Shown here: positions 55,962 through 63,520 of the stretch, one piece after another | Layout of the letters: each line of letters begins with the position of its first letter | How positions within the stretch are numbered: position 1 is the stretch's first letter | Assembly: GCA_021324015.1 (NCBI GenBank) | Contig: JAJPJX010000050.1 | Coordinates: 1 to 64,000 of the forward strand | From: Solibacteraceae bacterium | Lineage (GTDB): Bacteria > Acidobacteriota > Terriglobia > Bryobacterales > Bryobacteraceae | Direction of reading: 5' to 3' | Length of the DNA stretch: 64,000 bases | Program-made: the position numbers and the translations under genes | The notes under the pieces: model-generated | Database searches by the model: none | What the model was told of the DNA's origin: nothing | The model's input: the letters and a program-made list of their open reading frames with translations, nothing else

Positions 55962-57929
55962 GACTTGCAGCAGATTGCTGTAGTCGTCCGTCCAGGGCCG
56001 CAGGCGCGGGCGGGGCGGGATGGCCACCGAGGCCCACCGCAGCCTCTCCAAAAACGGCTCGTTCGCGGAGACCAGCACCCAACTGGAGTCGTACACGTAG
56101 TGGCTCTGGTCGGCGAGATTGCGAATCAGCATCGCGTCCTTGCCGCCGTCCCGGGCCAGCGCCTGAACCACCGGCGCCAGATCCAGATAGCGGTTGGTGA
56201 TGTGCACGGCCAGGACTCCGTCCGGCTTCAGATGCCGGAAGTACAGGCGGAAAGCCTCGCGCGTGAGCAGGTGCATCGGGATGGCGTCACCGGTGAAAGC
56301 GTCGAGCGCCAGTACATCGAACCCCTGCGGCGGCTCGGCTTCGAGCGAGAGCCGCGCATCGCCGGGAACTACCTCCACCCGTGCCCGGCTCAGGCGCAGG
56401 AACGAGAACTCGCTCGCGGCCACCTGGATCACCAGGGGGTTCAGTTCGTAAAACCGGTACACATCGCCCGGCCGCCCGTACAGGGCCAGCGTGCCAGTGC
56501 CCAGCCCGATCACCCCTACCCGCTGCGGCATCCCTTGGCGGCGAAGCGCCAGCGCCGCTCCGGAATTCGGGCCGTAGTAAGCCGTCGGCTCGAGTGCGCG
56601 GCCCGCATCCTGGAACTCGATGCCGTGCTGGATGGCGCCGTTGCTCAGCACACGGATACGCGCGCCCGCCGCGCCGCTGTCGGCCACCTGCACCACCCCG
56701 TAGAAATTCCGCTGCTGGAAACGGTTGCCGTTGGCCCAGGCGCCGAATTCCAGGGCCGCCAGCGAGGCCACCCCGGTGGTCACGCCCATCCGGGCCAGGC
56801 TGCGCGGAGAGCACTGGTAGAGCAGCCCCATGGCCAGGATCACGCATCCCGCGATCGAAAGCGGCAGTTCCAGGTAGCTGTTGAACAGCGTGGGGGCCGC
56901 CACGGCGACAAAAGCGCCCCCGGCCGCGCCCCCCAGGGCTACCATCAGATAGAAGGAAGTCAGTTCGTTCGCAGCAGGCTTGCGGCGCGCCAGTTCGCCG
57001 TGGCAGAACACGCAGCAAGCTTCCAGGCCGGTGAGGAACAGTACGAGGCTCCACTTCAGCCCGGCGCTGGAGGCCGGCTGCAAAAATCCGGCGCACATGG
57101 CCACCCAGGCGGTCGGCAGAATCCAGCGAAACAGGCGCGGCGAATACCAGCCCTGGCGGTCGAAGCACAGGATGAAACTGAGCAGATAAAGACTGAGCGG
57201 CAATATCCACAGAAATGGCACGGGCGCCACGTTTTGGCTTAAGTGGTTGGCGACCGCCAGCCACAGCGCCGAAGGAAGCGCCGCCAATGTCACCCACAGC
57301 GCACGTTCTCCCAGCCGCACGGGGGACGCCCGAGGCGGCATGGCGGCATGGCTGGAGAGAGTGGCCGCCCCCGCCAGCAGCACAAAGACGGCGTAGCCCG
57401 CCGACCACCACCACAACTGGCGGCCGGTATTGAGGAACGGCTCGATGGCAGCAGGGTAGGCGAGCAGTGCCAGGAGTGAGCCCAAGTTCGATACAGCGAA
57501 CAGACGGTAGGGAAACGCCACCTTCGCTCCCGCGTACCAGGATTGCACCAGCGGGCCGGTAGTCGACAGCAAAAAATACGGCAGCCCCGCGCATACCGCC
57601 AATAGCATCAGAATCCCCGTAATCGGATTCGCCCCCGTCTCTGGCGGCCACGCGATCCGTGGGGAAACCGGCAGCAGGCACAGGCTGCCGGCCAGTAACA
57701 ACGCGTGCAGCGGCGCCTGAAGCCGGGCCGGGAGATATCGCCGGATTGCGTGCGCATAGCCGTAACCTGCCAGCAGGACCACCTGGAAGAACATCATGCA
57801 GGCAGTCCACACCCCCGCCGAACCGCCGAACCAGGGCAGCACGGCCTTGGCCAGGATGGGTTGCACCAAGAAAAGCAGCACTGCGCTCCAGAATATCGTC
57901 GCGCCGTAAAGGAAACGGATTGCGCACAT
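55953..57929 (-). CDS. Membrane-anchored spermidine synthase-like protein
   Basis: A 658-residue protein with about 10-12 N-terminal membrane helices (residues 1-390) and a C-terminal methyltransferase-like domain of the SpeE type (about 400-658: VGVIGLGTGTLALYG, YELNPLV, VPGDARLSL, LDAFTGDAIP). The aminopropyl-binding residues of true spermidine synthases are not clearly present, so it may act on another substrate. Such fused MFS/SpeE-like proteins are common in soil bacteria and unexplained. The ATG at 57929 is chosen because the TTG at 57971 adds only a Pro-rich tail. It converges with the tricorn gene and is divergent to a small RNA/DNA-binding pair. Confidence 0.8.
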   Translation of the reverse strand: MCAIRFLYGATIFWSAVLLFLVQPILAKAVLPWFGGSAGVWTACMMFFQVVLLAGYGYAHAIRRYLPARLQAPLHALLLAGSLCLLPVSPRIAWPPETGANPITGILMLLAVCAGLPYFLLSTTGPLVQSWYAGAKVAFPYRLFAVSNLGSLLALLAYPAAIEPFLNTGRQLWWWSAGYAVFVLLAGAATLSSHAAMPPRASPVRLGERALWVTLAALPSALWLAVANHLSQNVAPVPFLWILPLSLYLLSFILCFDRQGWYSPRLFRWILPTAWVAMCAGFLQPASSAGLKWSLVLFLTGLEACCVFCHGELARRKPAANELTSFYLMVALGGAAGGAFVAVAAPTLFNSYLELPLSIAGCVILAMGLLYQCSPRSLARMGVTTGVASLAALEFGAWANGNRFQQRNFYGVVQVADSGAAGARIRVLSNGAIQHGIEFQDAGRALEPTAYYGPNSGAALALRRQGMPQRVGVIGLGTGTLALYGRPGDVYRFYELNPLVIQVAASEFSFLRLSRARVEVVPGDARLSLEAEPPQGFDVLALDAFTGDAIPMHLLTREAFRLYFRHLKPDGVLAVHITNRYLDLAPVVQALARDGGKDAMLIRNLADQSHYVYDSSWVLVSANEPFLERLRWASVAIPPRPRLRPWTDDYSNLLQVLR

Positions 57930-57989
57930 GGCAACCCCCGTGGGGCAGGCGGGTGGCGCCGGCCTCGACAAGGTATAGAAAACCTGCTA

Positions 57990-58017
57990 TTGTAACTATA
58001 GATCATCGTGCTATTGT
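57990..58017 (+). promoter_or_regulatory. Promoter candidate for the Tudor-like/CSP pair
   Basis: TTGTAA (57990-57995) and TATTGT (58012-58017) are 16 bases apart, about 78 bases before the small gene. The 8-mer GCTATTGT occurs twice in the same orientation (57986-57993 and 58010-58017), a 24-base step, so each copy includes part of one promoter element, a possible activator or repressor pair of sites. Confidence 0.45.
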
Positions 58018-58094
58018 TGTCCCTGTCGGCGAGCTCACAATCCTTCCCTCCGGCTCGCACGATTCTCGCTAAGAAGGAGTAAAACCCTATCACC

Positions 58095-58334
58095 ATGGCA
58101 TCCAACAACTATTCCCAGGGCGCCCAGGTTGAACATCAGAAGTTCGGCCTGGGAACGGTCATGTCCAGCAATGATGACCGTATTGTCATCAAGTTCGACG
58201 ATCACGGCGAAAAGAAATTTGTCACTCCCATGGTCATCGGGCAGTTAAAGAAGAGCGACCGGCAACCCCCGGTCGAAAAACGGGCCTCCCGCAGCCGCAA
58301 GGCCAAGGCGGCGCCGGCGCCCGCGGCGTCCTAG
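58095..58334 (+). CDS. Small UvrD/PcrA-tail-like (Tudor-type) protein
   Basis: A 79-residue protein. Residues 9-43 (GAQVEHQKFGLGTVMSSNDD, then RIVIKFDDHGEKKFV) match the Tudor-like fold found at the C-terminus of UvrD/PcrA helicases, which binds RNA polymerase in those proteins, and in CarD-like proteins. The C-terminal tail is very basic (KRASRSRKAKAAPAP). A stand-alone version suggests a nucleic-acid or polymerase-binding adaptor. AAGGAG lies 14 bases before the ATG. It is followed after 21 bases by an extended cold-shock protein. Confidence 0.78.
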   Translation: MASNNYSQGAQVEHQKFGLGTVMSSNDDRIVIKFDDHGEKKFVTPMVIGQLKKSDRQPPVEKRASRSRKAKAAPAPAAS

Positions 58335-58355
58335 CTTCCTCAGAGGAAACATCTC

Positions 58356-58769
58356 TTGAACGCCCGACAGAGACGTCTTTTCGAAGAAGCCCGCAAGAGG
58401 AATCCCAACCTCAAGTTGCCGGAGAGCCAGCCGGCGGGGGAACTGACAGACGAAGATCTGGCATTAATCAAGCAGGGAGTTGGCGACAAAACCAGCCGCC
58501 CCGCTCCTGCCGCAAATGCGGGGGGAAACTCGTCCGCATCCGATGCCTCCGGCGAGCAGGGGGGGTTCGTGGTGACCTATTTCGAAGCCAAAGGCTTCGG
58601 CTTCCTGCGCCCGGATGACGGCGGCCGCGACGTGTTCTTCCATGTCTCGCGGCTGAGTGAAGGCGAGCCCACCGAACTCAAGCCCGGCGCGCGCGTGCTG
58701 TACGAACTCGGTATGGACCGCACGGGTAAAATGGCCGCGCGCAGCCTGCGCCTGGCTCCGCCGGAATAG
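58356..58769 (+). CDS. Cold-shock-domain protein with long N-terminal extension
   Basis: A 137-residue protein whose C-terminal half (about 68-135) is a cold shock domain: GGFVVTYFEAKGFGFLRPDD with RNP1 KGFGFL, then RNP2 VFFHVSRL. The N-terminal 65 residues (MNARQRRLFEEARKRNPNLK and a Pro/Asp/Ser-rich linker) are not found in ordinary 66-70-residue CSPs. The start is TTG at 58356, with AGAGGA 8 bases upstream, which supports the extension. It is 21 bases after the Tudor-like gene and probably co-expressed. Confidence 0.85.
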   Translation: MNARQRRLFEEARKRNPNLKLPESQPAGELTDEDLALIKQGVGDKTSRPAPAANAGGNSSASDASGEQGGFVVTYFEAKGFGFLRPDDGGRDVFFHVSRLSEGEPTELKPGARVLYELGMDRTGKMAARSLRLAPPE

Positions 58770-58784
58770 GCCGCCACGCGGCCT
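58768..58784. terminator. Short GC-rich hairpin after the cold-shock gene
   Basis: AGGCCGC-CAC-GCGGCCT forms a perfect 7-base stem with a 3-base loop at the stop codon of the CSP gene (58768-58784). There is no T-run, so termination would be partial at best; it separates the CSP pair from the ffh operon. Confidence 0.4.
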
Positions 58785-58817
58785 GCACGACATGTGAGGC
58801 CGCTGTCCCGCGCCATG

Positions 58818-58823
58818 TATAAT
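58818..58823 (+). promoter_or_regulatory. TATAAT -10 of the ffh-rpsP-khpA-rimM-trmD-rplS-rnhB operon
   Basis: A perfect TATAAT preceded directly by TG lies 57 bases before the ffh ATG. The -35 region is not recognisable at 16-18 bases upstream. It is the only -10 match between the CSP gene and ffh. Confidence 0.45.
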
Positions 58824-58880
58824 AGAAGAATCGCTTACGAGTCCCTGGTCTGCCCGGAGTCCTAGGCGTTTCTGATCTCC

Positions 58881-60230
58881 ATGTTCGACAATCTATCGGA
58901 GAAATTACAGCGGGTTTTCAAGAATCTGCGCGGCGAAGGCCGGCTGACGGCGGAAAACATGGAAGCCGCCCTGCGGGAAATCCGCGTGGCGCTGCTCGAA
59001 GCAGACGTCAATTTCCGGGTCGTCAAGCAGCTCATTGAAAACATCAAGCAGAAGGCCATGGGCGAAGAAGTGCTCACGGCGCTCTCCCCCTCCCAGCAGG
59101 TGGTGAAGATTGTCAACGAAGAGCTGATCAAAATCCTGGGCAGCCACGAATCCCGGCTGCGCTTCGCCAACGATCCGCCCACCGTCATGCTGATTGTCGG
59201 CTTGCAGGGTTCCGGTAAGACCACCACCACCGCCAAGCTGGCCCGCTGGCTGTCGAGAAACGGCCACCGCCCGGAAATGGTTTCGGTGGACGTCTACCGC
59301 CCGGCGGCGCGCGAACAGTTGCGCGTACTGGCCCGCGACCTGAATCTGCCGGTTTACCCGGGCGCCGCCGAAGAGACCACGCCCGCCGACCTGGCGCGCT
59401 CCGCCCGCAAGGATGCGGCCACTTCCGGCCGCGATGTGCTGCTCGTGGACACCGCTGGCCGCCTGCATATCGACGACCAGTTGATGACCGAGTTGCAGGA
59501 GCTCAAAGAGCAGCTCTCCCCGGTGGAAATCCTGTTCGTGGCTGACGCCATGACCGGGCAAGACGCCGTCAAGTCCGCCGAAGAGTTCCACCGCCGCCTG
59601 GGGATTACCGGCGTGGTGCTAACCAAGATGGACGGCGATGCGCGCGGCGGCGCCGCTCTTTCCATCCGCCATGTAACCGGCCAGCCGCTCAAGTTCGTGG
59701 GCGTGGGCGAGAAGCCCGACGCGCTCGAACCCTTCCATCCGGACCGCGTCGCCTCCCGTATCCTGGGCATGGGGGACGTCCTTTCGTTCATCGAGAAAGC
59801 CGAAGAGCTGATCGACAAGAAAAAGGCTGTCGAAATGCAGCGGAAGCTCATCGAGAACGAGTTCACGCTCGAGGACTTCCGCGACCAGATCCGCCAGCTC
59901 AAGAAACTCGGACCGCTGGAGTCCGTGCTCTCCATGATGCCCAAGGTGGGCATGCTTAAGGATCTCAAGAACGTCAAGGTGGACGAGAAGGAGATCGTCC
60001 ACGTGGTGGCCATCATCGACTCCATGACTCCGCAGGAGCGCGCCAACCACATGATTATAAATGGCGCCCGCCGCCGGCGCATCGCCAAAGGCAGCGGCAC
60101 CAGCGTCCAGGAAGTCAACCAGTTGCTTAAGCAGTATGCGCAGGCGCGGAAGATGATGAAGAGCTTCTCCGGAGGCTTTCTGGGCAAGAAACTCGGCAAA
60201 ATGAAGCTGCCGATGAGCTTTGAAATGTAA
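58881..60230 (+). CDS. ffh: Signal recognition particle protein Ffh (SRP54)
   Basis: A 449-residue SRP54 homologue. The NG GTPase has GLQGSGKTTTTAKLA, DVYRPAAREQL, VDTAGRLHIDDQ and TKMDGDARGGAAL. The methionine-rich M domain (about 300-449) binds SRP RNA and signal sequences and ends KKLGKMKLPMSFEM. Together with FtsY, encoded about 12 kb away, it targets membrane proteins. It heads the rpsP-rnhB cluster, starting 14 bases before the rpsP ATG. Confidence 0.96.
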   Translation: MFDNLSEKLQRVFKNLRGEGRLTAENMEAALREIRVALLEADVNFRVVKQLIENIKQKAMGEEVLTALSPSQQVVKIVNEELIKILGSHESRLRFANDPPTVMLIVGLQGSGKTTTTAKLARWLSRNGHRPEMVSVDVYRPAAREQLRVLARDLNLPVYPGAAEETTPADLARSARKDAATSGRDVLLVDTAGRLHIDDQLMTELQELKEQLSPVEILFVADAMTGQDAVKSAEEFHRRLGITGVVLTKMDGDARGGAALSIRHVTGQPLKFVGVGEKPDALEPFHPDRVASRILGMGDVLSFIEKAEELIDKKKAVEMQRKLIENEFTLEDFRDQIRQLKKLGPLESVLSMMPKVGMLKDLKNVKVDEKEIVHVVAIIDSMTPQERANHMIINGARRRRIAKGSGTSVQEVNQLLKQYAQARKMMKSFSGGFLGKKLGKMKLPMSFEM

Positions 60231-60243
60231 TTCGAGGATAGGA

Positions 60244-60501
60244 ATGCTGATGATTCGCCTGGCGCGCTTTGGCGCCAAGAAAAAGCCGTTTTATCGAGTG
60301 GTCGTAATCGAAAAGGAGCGTGCCCGGAACGGGCGCAGCCTGGAAGTCGTGGGGCACTATAACCCCCTGACCGACCCGCCCAAGGTGGACTTTAACTACG
60401 AGCGCATCGAGCACTGGACCAAGGTTGGCGCGCAGATGTCGGACACCGTGACCCGGCTGCTCAAGGCCAATCCGGCCCCGGCTTCCGAGCCGGCCGCCTA
60501 A
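60244..60501 (+). CDS. rpsP: 30S ribosomal protein S16
   Basis: An 85-residue S16, with the canonical IRLARFGAKKKPFYRVVVIE start and LEVVGHYNPL. The ATG at 60244 (MLMIRLAR) with GAGG 6 bases upstream is chosen; a start at 60250 (MIRLAR) is possible. The order ffh, rpsP, khpA, rimM, trmD, rplS is widely conserved. Confidence 0.95.
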   Translation: MLMIRLARFGAKKKPFYRVVVIEKERARNGRSLEVVGHYNPLTDPPKVDFNYERIEHWTKVGAQMSDTVTRLLKANPAPASEPAA

Positions 60502-60619
60502 GAGGCCTGCGGGCTGGCCCTAACTGTAAGAAAAATAACCACTACCTAGGGTACTTACCTGTCGGAACAGGAAATCATCCGAGTTCCTCTCTGTTACCAT
60601 GAAAAAGGGAGGCGGGGTG
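60502..60619. other. rpsP-khpA intergenic segment
   Basis: About 118 bases, more A/T-rich than the neighbours (taagaaaaataacc at 60526-60539). A small stem CCTGT-CGGA-ACAGG lies at 60558-60571, which could act as an mRNA processing or attenuation structure. No gene or strong promoter is evident. Confidence 0.35.
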
Positions 60620-60850
60620 GTGAAACAGTTGATCGAAGACATCGCGAAGGCTCTCGTTGACATCCCGGAAGAAGTCACCGTCCGCGAAGTGCAGGGAGAA
60701 CAGGTTACCGTTTTGGAATTGCGCGTCGCCCCCAGTGATCTTGGCAAGGTGATTGGCAAGCAGGGAAGGACGGCTCGCTCCATTCGCACCATTCTGGGCG
60801 CCGCCGGCATGAAGCTCAATCGGCGCTTCACGCTGGAAATCCTGGAGTGA
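60620..60850 (+). CDS. khpA: KH-domain RNA-binding protein KhpA
   Basis: A 76-residue KhpA/YlqC. The KH motif is [19 protein letters not shown] with GKQG as the GxxG loop. KhpA proteins regulate cell length and RNA stability with KhpB in Firmicutes. The start GTG at 60620 ([13 protein letters not shown]) has GGAGG 7 bases upstream and gives the family length; the ATG at 60599 would add a 7-residue Gly-rich leader with no ribosome site. It overlaps rimM by 4 bases (GTGA). Confidence 0.92.
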   Translation: MKQLIEDIAKALVDIPEEVTVREVQGEQVTVLELRVAPSDLGKVIGKQGRTARSIRTILGAAGMKLNRRFTLEILE

Positions 60851-61380
60851 GGCCCCCGCCGGAGCCGGTCCCCGGCGGTTCCTGGGTCACTGTCGCCGTG
60901 CTGACCCGCGCGCGCGGGAACCGCGGTGAACTGGCGGCTGTTCCGTTGAGTAGCCGTCCGGAGCGGTATCAAAGTCTGAAGGAAGTCTTTTTGTTCGGCG
61001 ACGGCTCGCAACACCAGGTGGAGTCTGTCTGGTGGCATGAAAGCCGTCTGATTTTCAAGTTCGCGGGTATCGACAGCATCTCGGCTGCCGAGCCGTTGGC
61101 CGGCGCCGAGGTGCGGATTCCTCGGGAACAGCGCGCTGCGCTGGAGAGTGGCGAGTTTTACTTGTCGGACCTGATCGGCTGCGAAGTGATCGAGCAGCGG
61201 ACCGGCGCCTCGCTCGGCCAGGTGGTGAGCTGGTCCGACGCCGGAGGGTCCGGCCTGCTGGAATTGGCCGGGGGCCTGATGATCCCCTTCGCCCGCTCCA
61301 TTTGCGTGGAGATCGATCCGGCGGCCCGGCGCATCGTGGTGAATCTCCCGGAAGGACTGAAGGAATTAAACGCAGAGTGA
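60847..61380 (+). CDS. rimM: Ribosome maturation factor RimM
   Basis: A 177-residue RimM needed for 30S maturation; it binds S19. The N-terminal domain has [16 protein letters not shown], and the C-terminal PRC-barrel domain starts at [15 protein letters not shown] start coupled to khpA by 4 bases; its own stop overlaps the trmD GTG (GTGA). Divergent RimM sequence but standard position. Confidence 0.93.
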   Translation: MRPPPEPVPGGSWVTVAVLTRARGNRGELAAVPLSSRPERYQSLKEVFLFGDGSQHQVESVWWHESRLIFKFAGIDSISAAEPLAGAEVRIPREQRAALESGEFYLSDLIGCEVIEQRTGASLGQVVSWSDAGGSGLLELAGGLMIPFARSICVEIDPAARRIVVNLPEGLKELNAE

Positions 61381-62081
61381 TCTTCCATGTGCTGACGATC
61401 TTCCCGGAATTCTTCCAGGGGCCGTTCGAACATGGAATCGTCCGGCGTGCCCGCGAGTCCGGAGCGCTTGAGATCCGCATTCACAACCTGCGCGATTGGA
61501 CGGCCGACCGCCACAAAACGGTGGATGACCGGCCCTTCGGCGGCGGTGAGGGCATGCTGCTCAAGCCCGAGCCGATCTTTCAGGCGGTCGAGGCGGTTTT
61601 TCCAGAGCGGCTGCCGGGCCGGAAGGTGGTGCTGCTCTCCGCGCAGGGGCGCCTGTTCGACCAGGAGATGGCCAACGCTTTCCGCTCCGCCGAGGAGTTG
61701 CTGCTGATCTGCGGGCGGTACGAAGGCGTGGACGAGCGAGTCGCCGAGCACCTGGCCGATGAGGAGATTTCCATCGGCAACTACGTGCTCAGCGGCGGCG
61801 AATTGGCCGCGGCGGTGGTCATCGACACGGTGGCCCGGCTGCTGCCGGGCGTGCTCGGTAACGAGTCCTCCGCCGTGTTCGAGTCGTTTCAGAAAACGGG
61901 ACATGGCGGGGGCCTCTTGGATTGCCCGCAGTACACCCGGCCGGCCGACTTTCGCGGCTGGAAGGTACCGGAGGTGTTGTTGAGCGGCAATCATGCCGAA
62001 ATTCGACGTTGGCGGGAGTCCGCTGCGCGGGAAAAGACCGCCCGCCTCCGCCCCGACCTGCTCGGCCCGGGACCACGCTAA
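61377..62081 (+). CDS. trmD: tRNA (guanine-N1-)-methyltransferase TrmD
   Basis: A 234-residue TrmD that methylates G37 of tRNAs to prevent +1 frameshifts. The SAM trefoil-knot motifs are ICGRYEGVDERV and SIGNYVLSGGELAA, and the N-terminus is FHVLTIFPEFFQGPFEHGI. The GTG at 61377 is the coupled start (4-base overlap with rimM); the upstream open frame is not coding. Confidence 0.95.
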   Translation: MIFHVLTIFPEFFQGPFEHGIVRRARESGALEIRIHNLRDWTADRHKTVDDRPFGGGEGMLLKPEPIFQAVEAVFPERLPGRKVVLLSAQGRLFDQEMANAFRSAEELLLICGRYEGVDERVAEHLADEEISIGNYVLSGGELAAAVVIDTVARLLPGVLGNESSAVFESFQKTGHGGGLLDCPQYTRPADFRGWKVPEVLLSGNHAEIRRWRESAAREKTARLRPDLLGPGPR

Positions 62082-62111
62082 GATAGAAAGATTGGACTCA
62101 GGAATTGAACC

Positions 62112-62459
62112 ATGAACAACGCGTTGTTGACCAAGTTTATTAACAAGAACCGGCGCACCGATACGCCCGAGTTCCGCCCCGGCGATACCATTCGCGTACA
62201 CGTCAAGATTAAAGAGGGCGACAAAGAGCGTTTGCAGGCGTTCGAGGGCACGGTCATCGCCCGCAAGAATACGGGCATGGGCGAAAGCATTACCGTGCGC
62301 AAAGTCAGCTTCGGGCAGGGCGTGGAGCGCATCTTTCCGCTGAACGCGCGCGTAATCGACCACATCGACTTGGTGCGCACCGGCCGCGTGCGCCGCGCCA
62401 AGCTCTATTACCTGCGCGGCCTGAAAGGCAAAGCGGCGCGTCTACGGGAACGCGAATAG
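62112..62459 (+). CDS. rplS: 50S ribosomal protein L19
   Basis: A 115-residue L19. [46 protein letters not shown] and [18 protein letters not shown] match the family throughout. AGGA lies 8 bases before the ATG. It follows trmD by 30 bases. Confidence 0.96.
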   Translation: MNNALLTKFINKNRRTDTPEFRPGDTIRVHVKIKEGDKERLQAFEGTVIARKNTGMGESITVRKVSFGQGVERIFPLNARVIDHIDLVRTGRVRRAKLYYLRGLKGKAARLRERE

Positions 62460-62494
62460 CCGGTGGCACAGGCGCGCGCGCCTGTGTGTGCGAC

Positions 62495-63202
62495 ATGCGG
62501 GCCGAACAGCCGGCGGGCAAAATTCGATGTGAGGGCACCCTGGAGCGTGAGCTGCGCGCCCGGGGATTTCGTCATGTCGCCGGCGTGGATGAGGTGGGCC
62601 GCGGCGCCCTCTTCGGTCCGGTCTTCGCCGGCGCCGTCATTCTCGATCCTGGCCGTCCCGTGCGGGGCCTCAATGACAGCAAACAGATCGAGCCCGAGCG
62701 CCGCGCAATCCTGGCCGAACGCATTCGGGAGCGCGCGCTGGCTTGGGCCGTGGCCGCCGTGGACGCTGCCGCCATCGACCATCTGAACATCTATCAGGCC
62801 TCCCGGCTGGCCATGCGGCGCGCCGTGGAAGGGCTTTCCCCCGCGGCCGACTTTCTGCTCATCGACGCCGTGCCGTTGGACCTGCCGCTGCCGCAGCGCG
62901 CCCTCATCAAAGGGGACGCGCGCTGCCACGCCATTGCGGCCGCCTCCATCCTCGCCAAGGTCCACCGCGACGAATGCATACGCGTCTGGGACGAGGTTTT
63001 CCCGGCCTATGGGTTGGCTGCTCACAAAGGCTATGCCACTCCGGAACACCTGCGCGCGCTCGCCGAATCGGGCCCCACCCCCCTCCACCGGCGTAGCTTC
63101 GAGCCGGTCCGCGCCTGCTCGCTGTTTCCGCTGGACTACGACCCCTGGGCGGAACGGCAGTTCTCCCTGTTCAGTCCCGCGGAGGCGGCGGCATGTCTTT
63201 AG
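62495..63202 (+). CDS. rnhB: Ribonuclease HII
   Basis: A 235-residue RNase HII that removes ribonucleotides and RNA from RNA:DNA hybrids. The metal-binding acidic residues are in VAGVDEVGRGALFGPVFAGA and LIDAVPL; KGDARCHAIAAASILAKVHR and GLAAHKGYATPEH are conserved. The start is uncertain: ATG 62495 or GTG 62486. It ends in a 10-base overlap with the next gene. Confidence 0.93.
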   Translation: MRAEQPAGKIRCEGTLERELRARGFRHVAGVDEVGRGALFGPVFAGAVILDPGRPVRGLNDSKQIEPERRAILAERIRERALAWAVAAVDAAAIDHLNIYQASRLAMRRAVEGLSPAADFLLIDAVPLDLPLPQRALIKGDARCHAIAAASILAKVHRDECIRVWDEVFPAYGLAAHKGYATPEHLRALAESGPTPLHRRSFEPVRACSLFPLDYDPWAERQFSLFSPAEAAACL

Positions 63203-63510
63203 AACCGCGCGCCCCGCAAGTGGGCGAGGTCGTCCAGGAAGCCGCCCCGGCCCGCCCCCGCCGCTATCGCTGGTACCACAAGCTCACCGCCCTGCTGTTC
63301 ATCATCTTTTGCCTGGAACTGGGCCTGTTCCTCCTCATCTTCCCCTGGTCGGACTGGTGGAAGAGCAACTTCTTCGCCTCCTATATCCCGGAGTGGCACC
63401 GCTATTGGGACAGCGCCTATCTGCGCGGCGCCGTCAGCGGCCTGGGCGTGGTCAATTTGTATATCTCGCTGGCCGAGATCTTCCGTCTCCGCCGCTTCTC
63501 CCGCAACTGA
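63193..63510 (+). CDS. Small two-helix membrane protein of unknown family
   Basis: A 105-residue protein with two hydrophobic segments (about 30-51, TALLFIIFCLELGLFLLIFP, and 78-98, RGAVSGLGVVNLYISLAEIF). The N-terminus is short, with basic PRRYRWYHK before the first helix. I do not recognise the family. It overlaps rnhB by 10 bases, so it is translated from the same message as the ffh operon, and precedes a 2OG-Fe(II) oxygenase gene by 10 bases. Confidence 0.7.
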   Translation: MSLEPRAPQVGEVVQEAAPARPRRYRWYHKLTALLFIIFCLELGLFLLIFPWSDWWKSNFFASYIPEWHRYWDSAYLRGAVSGLGVVNLYISLAEIFRLRRFSRN

Positions 63511-63520
63511 CCGGACCACC

